Shown: one piece after another, positions 23,783-34,911 of the stretch
How the letters are laid out: every line of letters begins with the position of its first letter
Position numbering within the stretch: the first letter of the stretch is position 1
NCBI RefSeq assembly: GCF_001262715.1
Contig: NZ_CP012328.1
Location: 682,001-746,000 of the forward strand
Reading direction: 5' to 3'
DNA: 64,000 nucleotides
DNA from: Spiroplasma turonicum
Lineage (GTDB): Bacteria; Bacillota_I; Bacilli_A; Mycoplasmatales; Mycoplasmataceae
Translations under genes and position numbers: made by a program
Notes under the pieces: model-generated
What the model saw: the letters and a program-made list of their open reading frames with translations, nothing else
Databases searched by the model: none
Told to the model about the DNA's origin: nothing

Positions 23783-25696
23783 ATGAAAATAAAAATAGTA
23801 AAGTATCAAAATTTTGAGGAAAATTCAGAATTTCAAGTTGATGAATTAAATTTAATAATGGGTGAAAATGAAGTGGGTAAATCAAGATTTCTTGAATTAA
23901 TAAAGGAAACATTAAATATAAATAATATTAAAAATTTAGAATTTAATAAATTAGAAGACTTTTCTATTGAATATTCGTTTGATAATATTCTAATTTTAAT
24001 TGAAAAAAAAGATAATGAAGTTAAAATTAAATTTGTTTCAAAAGAAAATACTATTTTAACAAATAGCATTGTAGAACATTATGAAAGATTTTTAGAAAAT
24101 AAGTTCTTAAATATTTTTGATAATATTGAATTTGAAGAAGATGATCATTTTTTTGAAGAAGCAAAAAAAATTTTTTTAAATTGGAATGATTTATATAAAA
24201 AAAATTTGAATTCATTAGAAATTGTTAAAACAATATTATCAGAAAAAAGTCAAAGTCAAAAATATTTCACATTACATAATTTTATTAATAATGTTAATTT
24301 TAATGACGTACTTTATAAAAAAAATTTGATAGATTTTAAAAACTTTTTAAAACAAACTAATTCATGATATTGAACTGATATTTATGATGATTCAATAGAC
24401 TATATATTTGAAAATATTATTTATAAGTTAATACCAAATATTTCATGTATTTCTAATGATATATACAATGATTTTAGTTTTAATTTACTTGATTATGAAT
24501 CCATTACTAATGAAAATTTAAATTATATTCAAAATAAATTTATGGAAATAAGTAACATAAGTAAAGAAGATTTTATTAATTTAACCTCTAAAAGGGGTGA
24601 AGAACATGATGAAATTAAAAGCATTATAGAAAAAAAATTATCAGATTTAACAATGGAAATAAATGAATTTTATAAAAAAAATGTTTCTGAAAGTTTATTA
24701 AATAATAGTGTATTTTATTTAGGTTATGATAGTGGTAAATATTTTATAAATATTAAAGACAACTCTTTAAAGAATTCTTCTTTAAAACACATGAATGAAT
24801 ATAAATCATCAGGTTACATTGAGTTTTTTTATATCTTTATTATATTAAAATGAATTTCTTTAAAAGATAAATATAATAAATACATAATTTTATTAGATGA
24901 ACCCGGTAACTTTTTACATCCTACTATAAGGTTCAAGTTAATTGAATTGTTTGAAAAAATTAGTTCTAGAGATAGAAAAATAATTTTTACATCACATAAT
25001 TTAGAAATGTTTGGTTTTAATGTTGGTACAATTTTCAAGTTCAAAATAAGCGAAGATAATAAAATTCAAATCTTAAATCATTATAACACTATTGATTGAA
25101 GATATACAATGTTGGAGGATGTTATGAAAAATTTATATAATCATGAATATGATCAAAAATTTAGTAAAAACGATGAAATATTGATAGTTGAAGGATATAC
25201 TGATAAAATAATTTATTCAAAAATTATTAAAAATGGAAAAATTAAAATTTTTGCAGGTTCTGGTAAAGGGAATGACAAAAATAAAAAATTATTAAAATAT
25301 ATTTCATACATGCTTGTTTATGATTTAAAGATTAATGTTTTAATTGATAATGATGATGATTCTTTTAATGATACTATAAATAAATATCAAAATTATTTTA
25401 ATCCTGATATAGTTAATATTATATTATTGGATAAAAATTTTAAAGATGCAGAATATTTAGTAAAATTTATTACGGATGACTTTAAATATATTGATAACTC
25501 TTCTATATTATTAGAATTATCTAATTGTTTTGATAAAATAAAAAAATCAGAAAATAGAGAAGAAAAAGTTAAGAATAAACTTGATTTTGCAAATTTATTT
25601 GATAAAAACTTTGATGAAATTGAAAAATGTATTAATCAAAAAAAATTGGACTTATTTTTAAATACTCTTAAAAACGAAAAACATAACATTTCATAA
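23783..25696 (+). CDS. OLD-family ATPase-TOPRIM nuclease
   Basis: 637 residues, intact under code 4. The N-terminal ABC-type ATPase has Walker A GENEVGKS (27-34), a signature-like YKSSGYIEF, Walker B IILLDEPGNFLHP (about 368) and an H-loop FTSHN. The C-terminal TOPRIM domain has Glu in ILIVEGYTDK (about 468), the acidic run LIDNDDD (about 520), and DAEYLVKF. This is the OLD (overcoming lysogenization defect) architecture: ATP-dependent nucleases that act in phage exclusion, alone (class 1) or with a UvrD-like partner as in Gabija (class 2). No helicase neighbours it, so class 1 fits. ATG 23783 has AAAAGGGG upstream. It is bracketed by two IS-B copies, so it looks like transposon cargo. An anti-phage role is likely but inferred. 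Confidence 0.85.
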
Positions 25697-25706
25697 AAAT
25701 GTTATT
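25682..25706 (+). terminator. hairpin at the end of the OLD-family gene
   Basis: ATAACATTT-CATA-AAATGTTAT, overlapping the stop codon. There is no strong T run, so termination is weak or uncertain. Confidence 0.4.
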
Positions 25707-26374
25707 ACATTTATAAGTTTAAAAGATTTAAAACAACACTGAAAATAATTTGGGAAAATAAATTTCAAGTTTTTAAATAATCACGCTATCTATGGATGTA
25801 GTTTTTCAATTTAAACTTTTTTTTATTCTTTTGTTAATGTAACAATTAATATACCAATTTATGTGTTTGATATTTAATCATATTTCATTTTGTGAATATT
25901 TATGTGATTCAAATATTTTCCTTTTAACAATAAAAAAAATCAATTTCTCTGTTGTCTAGTGAATTACCTACTCTACTAACTGATATTCTACTATCATTTT
26001 TTTTACTAAATCTCTTACTTCATAGCTTGAGTATTGTGATACTTGATCAGAATGCAATATGAATTTAGTTTTATTAATTTTGTTTAATGTGTCTCCAACT
26101 AATTGAGTATTATTTCTTTGTGATAAACATCATGACTCAATTTTTTTAGTCTTATGGCTAATGGCTGCAGATAAATAATAATTGTTTCCTTCAACCAGCC
26201 CAGGAATATAAGAAACATCTGTCGCTATTATGTTGTCTTTTTCCGGATTATAATTACGTTTAACTAAATCAAGAAACTTAACTTTAGTATTTTTAAATTC
26301 TTGTTTACGTTTTTTAACTCTTGTTTTAATTATAAAACCTCATCTTTTTAAATAATGTCTCAAAGTTCTATCGT

Positions 26375-27756
26375 AGAATAAACAACCTTAAAGAGACCAT
26401 ATTAGTGATACTTTAAATACTAATATATTCAAAAGAAAGGTTGTTTTTTATGCCAAAAATAATAGATAAAAAGATAAAATTAATAGCTATAAAAAAATTT
26501 TTAAGTGGTGAAAAACCGAAGTCAATAAAAGAAGATTTAAATTTAAAAAGTGGCGTTGCTCAGATATATCAATAAGTAAAAAGATATAATATTAATGAAT
26601 TAGAAAGCGAATTAGATTATTCGCCTTGTGAGGTTAATATTTATATGCAGAAAGATATAGAAAATAAATTACTTAAAAAAGAAAATCAAAAACTCGAAAA
26701 AGAGATTAAAAACTTAAAAAAAGAAAAATTGAAAGATAGGGCTAAAATAGAATTTTTGGAAAAGCGCATGCCTTCTTGCATGAATTTATCGAAAGAACAG
26801 ATGAAGATACAGACAAGTAAGAAGGCTTGAAAAAATGATGCCTATAATATTATTTTTTATGATAATTCAGTTGAGCTGAATTTAAAGGATAAATGTAAAG
26901 CACTTTTTGTAAATTACTCAAATTATGCTAAGTGAAAAATAAAATATCATGATATTTTATCAAGAGGTAAGACAACTAAGTTAAAACGAAAGTATAATAA
27001 ACGTGCGATTGAATTAATTAATAAGTTCACTAAATTAAATGGTGCTTCAGGCGCTCGCAATGTAAGTTCTTGAATTACGGACAATCATGCAGTTAACATT
27101 AGTTATAAAATAGTAAACGAACTAAGAAATAATAAACTTGTAAAATTACCAAAAATTAAGAGAGTTGCAAAAAAATATACTAGTCAAAGGGGCAATGTTG
27201 TCCCAGACCTTATTAAAAAAGATTTTAAATCACAATATAATTTTCATAAAATTGGTTTAGATGGTTCTTATTTAGATCTTATAATAAATGGGAAAAAAAC
27301 AAAAATATTAGGAGAATTTGCATACAATTGATACAATCGAGATATGATTGCTTACAATTTTGATTTCAGTGAGAATTCGCAAGTAGTAAGTAAAACAATT
27401 ATGGATATTATTAATGTAGTAAGTAATTATAAAGTTGATTATTCAATTATCCAAATGGATAGAGGTACAGCAAACACTTCTAATATAGTTAAAAACATAA
27501 TTGAATGTTACCCAAATTTTGTTTTATCAATGTCAGAAGCTGGTTTTAAACATAATGCTCCGACAGAATCATTAAATGGTTGATTTAAGGAATGTTTTTT
27601 TGCAGAATATGGAAATATATTTCTTAGTATCCAAGAATTTTTAAATAAATTTGATGAATTTATTATTAAAAGAAACTCTTTACAAACTTACATATACAAT
27701 AAAAAAAGAAGCCAAATAATATAAAATTTTCAGGTCTCTTTAAGGTTGTTTATTCT
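26375..27756 (+). mobile_element. IS-C copy 1, with 3-bp target duplication
   Basis: 1382 bp with inverted ends AGAATAAACAACCTTAAAG / CTTTAAGGTTGTTTATTCT. CGT is duplicated on both sides (TATCGT|AGAATA ... TTATTCT|CGTTGA); removing one CGT plus the IS restores the IS-B sequence TCTATCGTTGATAATG. It is nearly identical to the copy at 35498-36880, so insertion was recent. Confidence 0.92.
26450..27724 (+). pseudogene. IS-C transposase (one internal TAA)
   Basis: A 424-codon frame starting MPKIIDKKIKLIAIKKF. It has an N-terminal helix-turn-helix (KPKSIKEDLNLKSGVAQIYQ), a coiled coil (about 67-100), and DDE residues in HKIGLDGSYLDL, IQMDRGTANTS and NAPTESLNGWFKE. After AQIYQ the codon is TAA where the other copy has TGA (Trp), so a single G-to-A change has broken it. 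Re-initiation downstream (MQKDIENK at 26645) could still make the catalytic part. It is related to the IS-A transposase. Confidence 0.8.
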
Positions 27757-28340
27757 CGTTGATAATGAAACCTTTTTGTTTTAAAATAATAATTATTTTT
27801 CTACTTCCATAAATAAATTTTGAATCTATTATTATACTTTCAACAGCATCTTTTAGATGATTGTATTTAAACTTTCTACTAACACTTTTTTTTATAAAAT
27901 GATGTTCTATGCATCAGTATAATTCTTGCTTTTAATGTTGTGTTTAATGACTTTATTTTGTTAATAGATTTCCTTTCTTGTTCATCTTTCTTATTTTTAA
28001 TTCAATCTTCTATAATTTCTCTTTTTTTGTTCTTCGTTCAAATCATCGATTATTCCAGGAATATCAGAATCATCTCTTTTTTTTGTATCTTCCAGAACCT
28101 TTTTTTATAATTAAACTTTTCATACCATAATTATCTACTAATTTAGCTTTTCTTTTAATTCTTTCACGAATTTCACATGAGTGTTTCAAAACTTTAGATT
28201 TTATTATTCTATATTCAACTCAGCTATTCTTATTCCTTCATTTTTATATATATTTATTATTTTTAATCATTGTTCAACTGTTAAATTTTTTGACATAAAA
28301 AACTACACCTCTTTCTAGTGTAGAATTTATTTTTCCCAGT

Positions 28341-29394
28341 TTAAACAAGAGTTAAATTTTTTAAGAAAATAGATACAAAACAAAAATAAGGAAAATAGAG
28401 ATTTAATTAATAAGTTCAAAATCATGGGAAAGTTTACAGAATCTATAGTAAATGATTTAAAAAGAAAAAAAATAAACATTGAGATTTATAAAATAAAAAG
28501 TAAATACTTGCAAAAAAGATATAAAACTTCAATGACTATTAAATTTATTAAGCATTAATTTTAAAACTTATAAAAATTGAGTTAATAATGGTTCTTAAGA
28601 TTATAAAACATAAAGAAATACTTCTTATGATCTATTCATTTAACTACTATTTAATGATTGTTACTTAAAATATGGCACCGACCGTAAATGAGGGCATAAA
28701 AAAATAGCTTTAAAAATCGGTCTCGGTAGAAAAACAGTTTTAAACTCAATGAAAAGTCAAGGACTTTTTCCAGATAATTGTGAAAAAAGTTGAAAATGAA
28801 AATCTTATGTTAATGGCAAAAAAGAACCTGTAAATACAGCTCCAAATTTATTAAAAAATCCATTTACTGTTAAGGTAGAATTTTTTGCTTCAAGACCTTT
28901 GGAAAAAATATGCATTGAAATATTAGAATTTAAGTTTAATAACTCTAAATTATATATGTTTGCATATATTTATGTTTATTCTAGATTACCTTTAAAAACT
29001 TATTTTTCAAGTAATCAAACTACAAAAGAATTAATAAAATCAATAAATATATTAAAAATAACTACAATATATGTAATTCAATTATCTATACAGATAGAGG
29101 AGCACAATTTAGAAGTATTAGTATGATAGACTTTTGTAAAGAAAATAAAATACAATAAAGTATTACGGAAGGTTATGCTTCATGACAAAACGCAATAGTA
29201 GAAACTTTTTTTTAATAATATTATATAAAATAATTTTAAAATATATAAATTTTTAAACAAAACAGAATTTCTATCTTGAATGGAAAACTGTATCTGAAAT
29301 ATTCATACAATAGAATAATAAATAAATTAAAAATTACTCCTATAGAAATGTACAAGAGTAATTTGTTAAAGTAATTGTAGTTTGAGGTGATCCT
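28341..29394 (+). mobile_element. right remnant of IS-D (IS3-like)
   Basis: Degenerate transposase in several frames: a coiled-coil OrfA tail (NRDLINKFKIMGKFTESIV), then OrfB pieces (NLLKNPFTVKVEFFASRP, YTDRGAQFRSISMIDFC, ITEGYASWQNAIVETFF, KLKITPIEMYKSNLLK). Asp and Glu of a DDE core can be recognised. It is probably the continuation of the piece ending at 22428, split by the composite element. Confidence 0.65.
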
Positions 29395-29507
29395 TTAGCT
29401 ATTAACTTTATCTTTTTATCTATTATTTTTGGCATAAAAAAACCCTTTTTTTGAATATATTAGTATTTAAAGTATCACTAATCTGGTCTCTTTATAGTTG
29501 TTTATCT
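29395..29507 (-). repeat. orphan terminal fragment of IS-C
   Basis: About 110 bp matching the first part of IS-C in inverse direction (start codon region TTTTTGGCATAAAAAA and the end GGTCTCTTTATAGTTGTTTA). The rest is missing. It is a relic of an older insertion or deletion. Confidence 0.8.
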
Positions 29508-29663
29508 GTCAATTTTATTTAGTTATTATATTTTTTTAAATATTTCATTTATTAAAACTTTTGTTTTGTTCAAACTAAATATTAGTTTTTTTCTTTTAAA
29601 ATTAATTATTAAATTATTTTTAATAATATATCTTATAAAATATTTAAGAAAGAAGGTTTTATT

Positions 29664-30728
29664 ATGTCTAATTCTAAAGTTAATCAACATTTTTTACCAA
29701 AATTTTATATTAAAAAATGAGCAAATAATAATATAATTAATTACTATAATATAAAAAATAACAGTTATGAAAATTATAATATAAAAGAAAGAAATAAGGA
29801 CCCATTTTTAGAAAAAGAGTTTTATGAGGGAACAATTTACGAATTCAACAAAATAGAAAATATTCTTTCAAATATGGAAAATTCCTGTTCATTAGTTTTA
29901 AGTGATATTATAGAAAAATTTGGAAAATTTCAAACTATCAGAATAACCAGAAAAGAAATTATGTTAATAAAGCTCTTTCTTGCATTACAATGATATAGAA
30001 ATAAAAGTAGTCTTATCAAAAAAAATAATTTAGATGGTGATTACTTATTTAATGAAACATTTAAAAATTTAAATCCAGAAGAAAATAAAATTTCTATGCT
30101 TAATGATATAGTCTTGTTATATGAAAATTATTATTTAAAGATAATTAGAGGTGATTTTGAAATATACAAGCTATTTAATGAAGATGAATCTTACAACTCG
30201 TTTTCAATTAGATATCACATCAAATTTCTTTTTAAAGAAACTTATTTGAATTTTATTAAATTAGATAACATAAATGATAACTTTATTTTAAATGATCATA
30301 TTTCAGTTCATATTGCCGATAATATAACAAGTACTCCAATAATCGAATTTATGCCTATAACCCCAAAACTTTGTATTACTCTAAACAAAACTACAGCATT
30401 AGATTGTATACCTGACACTTGTATTGCGGATTATATTACAAGAAAAAATAATCCGTGAGGTTTTTATCTTCTAGATACTTATTTCCCAGAAATATTTAGT
30501 AAGAGAAACCACAGAGTTAATTATATTCAGAAACATAAATTTAATATTAAAGACTTGTTTATTTATGATATAAAATTTTTTAATTCTGAGCAAGTTAAAT
30601 TAATCAACAGTCTTATTTACTCTCAAAGTATTTTAGATGTAATATTTATTAATAAAGACGATATAAAAAATGCAAAAGTTATGATAGAAAAACTTAATAT
30701 CCAAAGAATCGAGGAAATAAATAGATAA
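29664..30728 (+). CDS. DUF4238 family protein
   Basis: 354 residues, intact. It opens with VNQHFLPKFYIKKW (residues 6-19), the signature of DUF4238 proteins, and has EKEFYEGTIYEFNKIENI near 53 and the family's late block FMPITPKLCITLNK near 232. No membrane segment or known catalytic motif is seen. ATG 29664 has AAGAAGG 7 bases upstream. The function of DUF4238 is not established; members often lie in variable regions close to defence genes, as here. It stands alone between IS debris and a truncated helicase. Confidence 0.75.
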
Positions 30729-30964
30729 ATAAAAAACCATAAATAATATAAAATGTACATTATTAAAACATGCTAAAATAAAATTTTCTTGTATCAAATA
30801 TTAACAAACACAATAGATTAAAAAAATATTATATCAAGTATAACATATGAATAAAATCCTCTATGTATAGAGTTTGAATAAAAAATTTCTAATATAATCT
30901 ATATATAGAGAATTTTTATATGGCAAATTTATAAAGAAATAAATCAAACATTGTTTCATTAGAA
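30729..30964. other. intergenic, small palindromes only
   Basis: AT-rich, with CTCTATGTATAGAG at about 30860 and a related CTATATATAGAG at about 30900. No gene seen. Confidence 0.5.
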
Positions 30965-32166
30965 ACAAAAATAAATATAACGTTAATGAATTAATATTAT
31001 ATTCATCACCTATTTTTGTCTTTATGTTACTTGCAGCCATACCTGATAATGCACATAATTTTATTTCACAACTGGGATTTACTTTTTTAGTTAAATCTAC
31101 AATGCTTTTAATAACAGTTGTTTTGCCTGTTCCTGCTCTTCCATTAATAATAATTATTTTATTTTTAATATAACTTTTTAATACTTCTACTTGCTCTTCA
31201 GTTAATATATTTAAATTAGCGATATTAAAATTTTTTGCATAATATTCTCAATCATTTTTAAATAAATTTATATGTTCTTGTTTTAATATTTGTTTTATTT
31301 TTTTAGATATCTCATATTCATATAGATAGTATATATAAGGATAGTATTTGATCTTATTAGAATTAGTAGATACTTTTTTAATATAATTGTTTTCAATACA
31401 ATCAGTAATTAAATTTCTAACATCTTTTAAATATGTATCATCTAATAATTTCATTAACTCAGTACTTTTTAGGTAAAGATCCCCATTTTCACTGCAGCTT
31501 TTATAAATATTTAGAATAAAATATAAATGTTTTATTTTTTCAACATTAAGATTTAATTTTAAAGATATTAAACAATCAAATATATCACTATAATATTCAG
31601 TTACATCAATATATTTATCAATATTTCTTAATCTTTCTAAAATAGAACTTACAAATTTACTTTTAAAATAATCTATATCATCTATTTCAATATTATTAAA
31701 AAAAGTAGTCAGAATATTAAAATTTAGACATTCAAGATGAAAAAAAGATAGGATCTTAATGCCTAAATTTTTGAATTTTTTTTGAGAGTTTTTTAAAAAG
31801 TGCAGTAAAACATCATTATTCTCTTTATTAATTAAGTTTTTATCATTATTATTAAATGACTCAATTCGATATAAAAATCACTTGATCAAATATATTTATT
31901 CATAGCTTGGCAAAATAATGAAAATGCATTGTTATTTCAACTTGCAATAGTATAAAAATTTAAAACTTCAACTGCACCTTTTGATAAAAATCATTTAGGT
32001 TTTACTTCTATTACAATTGTTTTATTAATATTATTATTGATAAACTTTTTACTTTCAATTAATATACTTGAAACGTCAAATATTAGTACTTTCTGATCAT
32101 CTAATAGTAAATGAATTTCATTATTAACATATTTTGTTAATAATCCTTTGTTATATTTTTTATACA
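30965..32166 (-). pseudogene. RecD-like helicase, truncated and frameshifted
   Basis: ATG 32166 opens MYKKYNKGLLTKYV, and a frame change occurs near 31890 (around QAMNKY / RIESFNN). The second frame then runs to a Walker A IINGRAGTGKTTVIKSIVDL at about 31080-31130 and motif Ia-like CALSGMAASNIK. After KIGDEY (about 30995) homology stops, so motifs II-VI are lost. It is the N-terminal part of a RecD-like SF1 helicase, paralogous to the decayed copy at 4258-5560. A functional product is unlikely. Confidence 0.65.
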
Positions 32167-32234
32167 TTCTTTCTATTACCCTTTATTTCTTAATCACTAC
32201 ATATATTTTAAAACATTATATTTATATTAACAAA

Positions 32235-32820
32235 TTAGTTATTAATTGATTTTAAAAACTCGTCATCACTTGTGGATGTACTTACACATACTTTAAAACT
32301 TAATATTTTATATAATACTTCTTTATAGTTAATGTATAGAATATAAGCATACATAATTGTTTCAAAATAGGATTTTTTAGTTAAGTTATTCTTTATATAA
32401 AATTGTCATAATGTTTTCTTTTCTTCGTGATAACAATCAAAAGTACCACTATTAATAATGTCAGTAGTTAAATAATTTTCTTTTATAATTCTTATAGATA
32501 GACACTTATCATGATTTATATAAATTAATTCTTTATAATTTAGTTTGTTTGATGGGTCACCTTCATTAAATAATTTTTTAGCATATACATAAAAATCTTT
32601 AGTTAACCATTCAATTTTAGTTTTTTTTAATTGATTATATTGAAATAATCTACGAGAAGTTATAGCTTATAGTAAACAAACAATTTTTGTTAAATCTCTT
32701 ATATAAAAATTGTTTTTATTTAATAATTTATTAATATAATTTTTTATTATAAAAAAAATGTAATCATTATATATTTTTAAGTTGATTTTTATGTTTAATT
32801 TTTGTGAAATATAACTTATT
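32235..32820 (-). pseudogene. unknown gene next to the reverse transcriptase, one stop
   Basis: A minus-strand frame of about 190 codons is interrupted by TAA near 32668 (TKIVCLL stop AITSRRLFQYNQ) and lacks a clear start. The remaining protein is helical and rich in Lys and Asn (ELIYINHDKCLSIRIIKEN, FDCYHEEKKTLWQFYIKNN). Family not recognised. It lies just downstream of the reverse transcriptase and may be a lost partner of it. Confidence 0.4.
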
Positions 32821-32848
32821 TAAATTAAATAATTTTCAATTTAATTTA

Positions 32849-34659
32849 CTACACATCTATGAAATCAATGTTATCTATGATAAATTTTAAAAAATTATCT
32901 TCAGGTTTATCTAAATTATCTAGTATAGTGCTAGGAAATAAATTATTATATTTTATTTTAAATTTATAAATTTCAATAAATAGGTAGGATTTATCACTAA
33001 AATAGATATTATCGTATATTTTTTTAGTTAATTCTATCTCCTTATTTATTATTTCGACTAACTTATAAATAAAATCTTCGTAAATATATTCACATTTATT
33101 TAGATTTTTTCTTAGGTAATTGATAACAATCATTAAAGAAAATGTATTAATAGCATCTAATTCGTATATAAATTCAACTAATTCTTTAATATCAATTTCT
33201 AATTTTATTAATATATAGAATAAATATATTACTGAAAGAGCATTATTATTAATACTTTCTTTTATTAAAACTTTTAACTTATTTATATAAAATCCTTTAT
33301 CTTCTTTACAATATTTAAAAGCTTCAAAAAGTATATCAAAAATAATGTTGCTTGGTCTATCGTTAATCATCAAATAATTAACTAAATATACAAAAATATA
33401 TTTATACAAATTATCGTTAATTTGTTTAATTATTATGTCTTTTAAAATTTTAAATACATATTTGCTATTTCTATATTCAACTTTGCTGATATAATTACTT
33501 AATGCATTTCACTCATTAATAGATGGTTTTTTTAAATTACTATATCTTTCTTTAATATAATTTAACTTAATATAATCTACATCTTCGTTATACAATATAC
33601 TTTTAACACTTGTCTTATTTGGGTTAATTTCAAAATTTATTTCTCTAATAATGTTTTGGAATATATTGTGTATTTTTAAATATTCAGATTCATTGTTACA
33701 ATAAAACTCATAATCATCCTTAAAATTGATAAAGTTAGTAATCTTTTCTTGATGTAATTTATAATTAATAAAGGATAATATTATTTCAGAAATTATATTT
33801 GAAGTAAATGGACCTGTAATAAGTAAATTGGTTTGATTCTCATTTACAATATTACAAAAATTGTCTAATAAATCTCCAAAACTATTTATATAATTATTTT
33901 CTTTAAAAATTTTTTCGTTTTCATTTATACTTGTAAGAAATTCAATTATAGGTGGTTGTGTAAAGATATGACTATAAACTCTGTTATAAAAATCTTTTAT
34001 ATCTATTTTATAAATATATCTCTTACCAAATTTTTTTCATTTTTTATTTGAATGTTTTTAGAAAAATTATTATTAGAATTAAAATCACAATAATTAATAT
34101 CTGAAATATTATTTAAATGGAAAACTTGTTCATCGTAGTTTTGTTGAAGATAACTTATTTCTTCATAGTTTTTATTATCATTAAACAATTTAAACAAATT
34201 ATTTTTATTAATATTATTATTTATGATTTTATAAATCATTAATTTATTTATTAAAAAATAAAAAACTTGAAAAATATATGATAAGAAATGTGGTACGCTT
34301 ATTTTTCGTAAAAAATTATCACTTTTTTGTATTAGAAATGAAGCGCTTGGAAGCCCTTTTTTTTGTTTTCATCCATTTGCATTTTTAAGTGTGTAATTAA
34401 CTTTACTTTTAATTATTTTTATGAAATTTTTTAATTTTTCAAAATCAGTTTCAAAATCTATATTTATTAGACTTGAATAAGTATCATCATTAGTAGTTTC
34501 AAAATATTCTATTATTTTGAGAAAAGAATTTTTTTTATTTTTAGAGCTAGTAAAACATTTCGGTAGATTATGAAACAATCCACTATTTAAAAATATGTTT
34601 AACTCTTCATCAAAAAGTTCATTATTAATTAATTTTTCTTTTAAACTGCTGATTTTCAT
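32849..34659 (-). CDS. defence-type reverse transcriptase (Abi/DRT-like), frame broken at A7
   Basis: With one extra A at 34031-34037 the frame is a 603-residue protein. RT landmarks are FLRKISVPHFLSY (about 120), motif A YIYKIDIKDFYNRVYSH (about 214-230), motif B-like LLITGPFTSNIISEIILSFI (about 275-295) and motif C FKDDYEFYC (about 313), i.e. the catalytic Asp pair. The last 230 residues are an alpha-helical extension without known motif. The TGPxTSNxISEIIL form and the DFYxxVYSH element are typical of the unknown-group/Abi RTs used in phage defence (DRT systems), not of group II introns or retrons. AAAGGAG lies before ATG 34659. A decayed gene follows it. The class within DRT is uncertain, and activity depends on the frame. 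Confidence 0.75.
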
Positions 34660-34911
34660 AATTTAACTCCTTTCATTTTTAAATTTAATTAATGTAAAAA
34701 TCATTAATTATTATGCTTTTAGTAAACCACTTTATAAACGTAGCTTTTTAGATAAATTTTAATTAAATGATATTACATAAGTTTTCATACTTTTAATTTA
34801 TAAAAATTTTTATTGTTATAAATTAAAAAAAATAATTTTATTATAAATAATTATAACTAATATAAAAAGTATTTTCATTAATTATCTTAAAAATATGTAA
34901 AAAAAATATTA

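Larger units (their letters stand above)
22429..28340 (-). mobile_element. composite-transposon-like unit: two IS-B copies around an OLD-family gene
   Basis: Two IS-B copies in the same direction (22429-23643 and 25749-28340, the latter enlarged by IS-C) flank a single intact gene (23783-25696). The outer ends read ACTGGGAAAAATAAATT and its inverse ending in CCCAGT. The DNA on either side (22188-22428 and 28341-29394) looks like two halves of one IS-D, as expected for insertion of the whole unit. No clear target duplication was found (TAA to the left, TTA to the right). Movement as a unit is inferred. Confidence 0.55.
25749..28340 (-). mobile_element. IS-B copy b, interrupted by IS-C
   Basis: Homologous to copy a over its whole length, but with many frameshifts and stops, and split by IS-C (26375-27756). 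The right end TTTATTTTTCCCAGT is identical to copy a; the left end begins TGGGAAAATAAATT. No intact transposase remains. Confidence 0.85.

Noticed and set aside
22429-28340. Target-site duplication around the composite element
   Set aside because: The bases next to the outer ends are TAA and TTA; no convincing direct repeat was seen.
32849-34659. Retron or group II intron reverse transcriptase
   Set aside because: No msr/msd-like inverted structure was found near the gene, there is no maturase or HNH domain, and the motif forms fit Abi/DRT RTs better.
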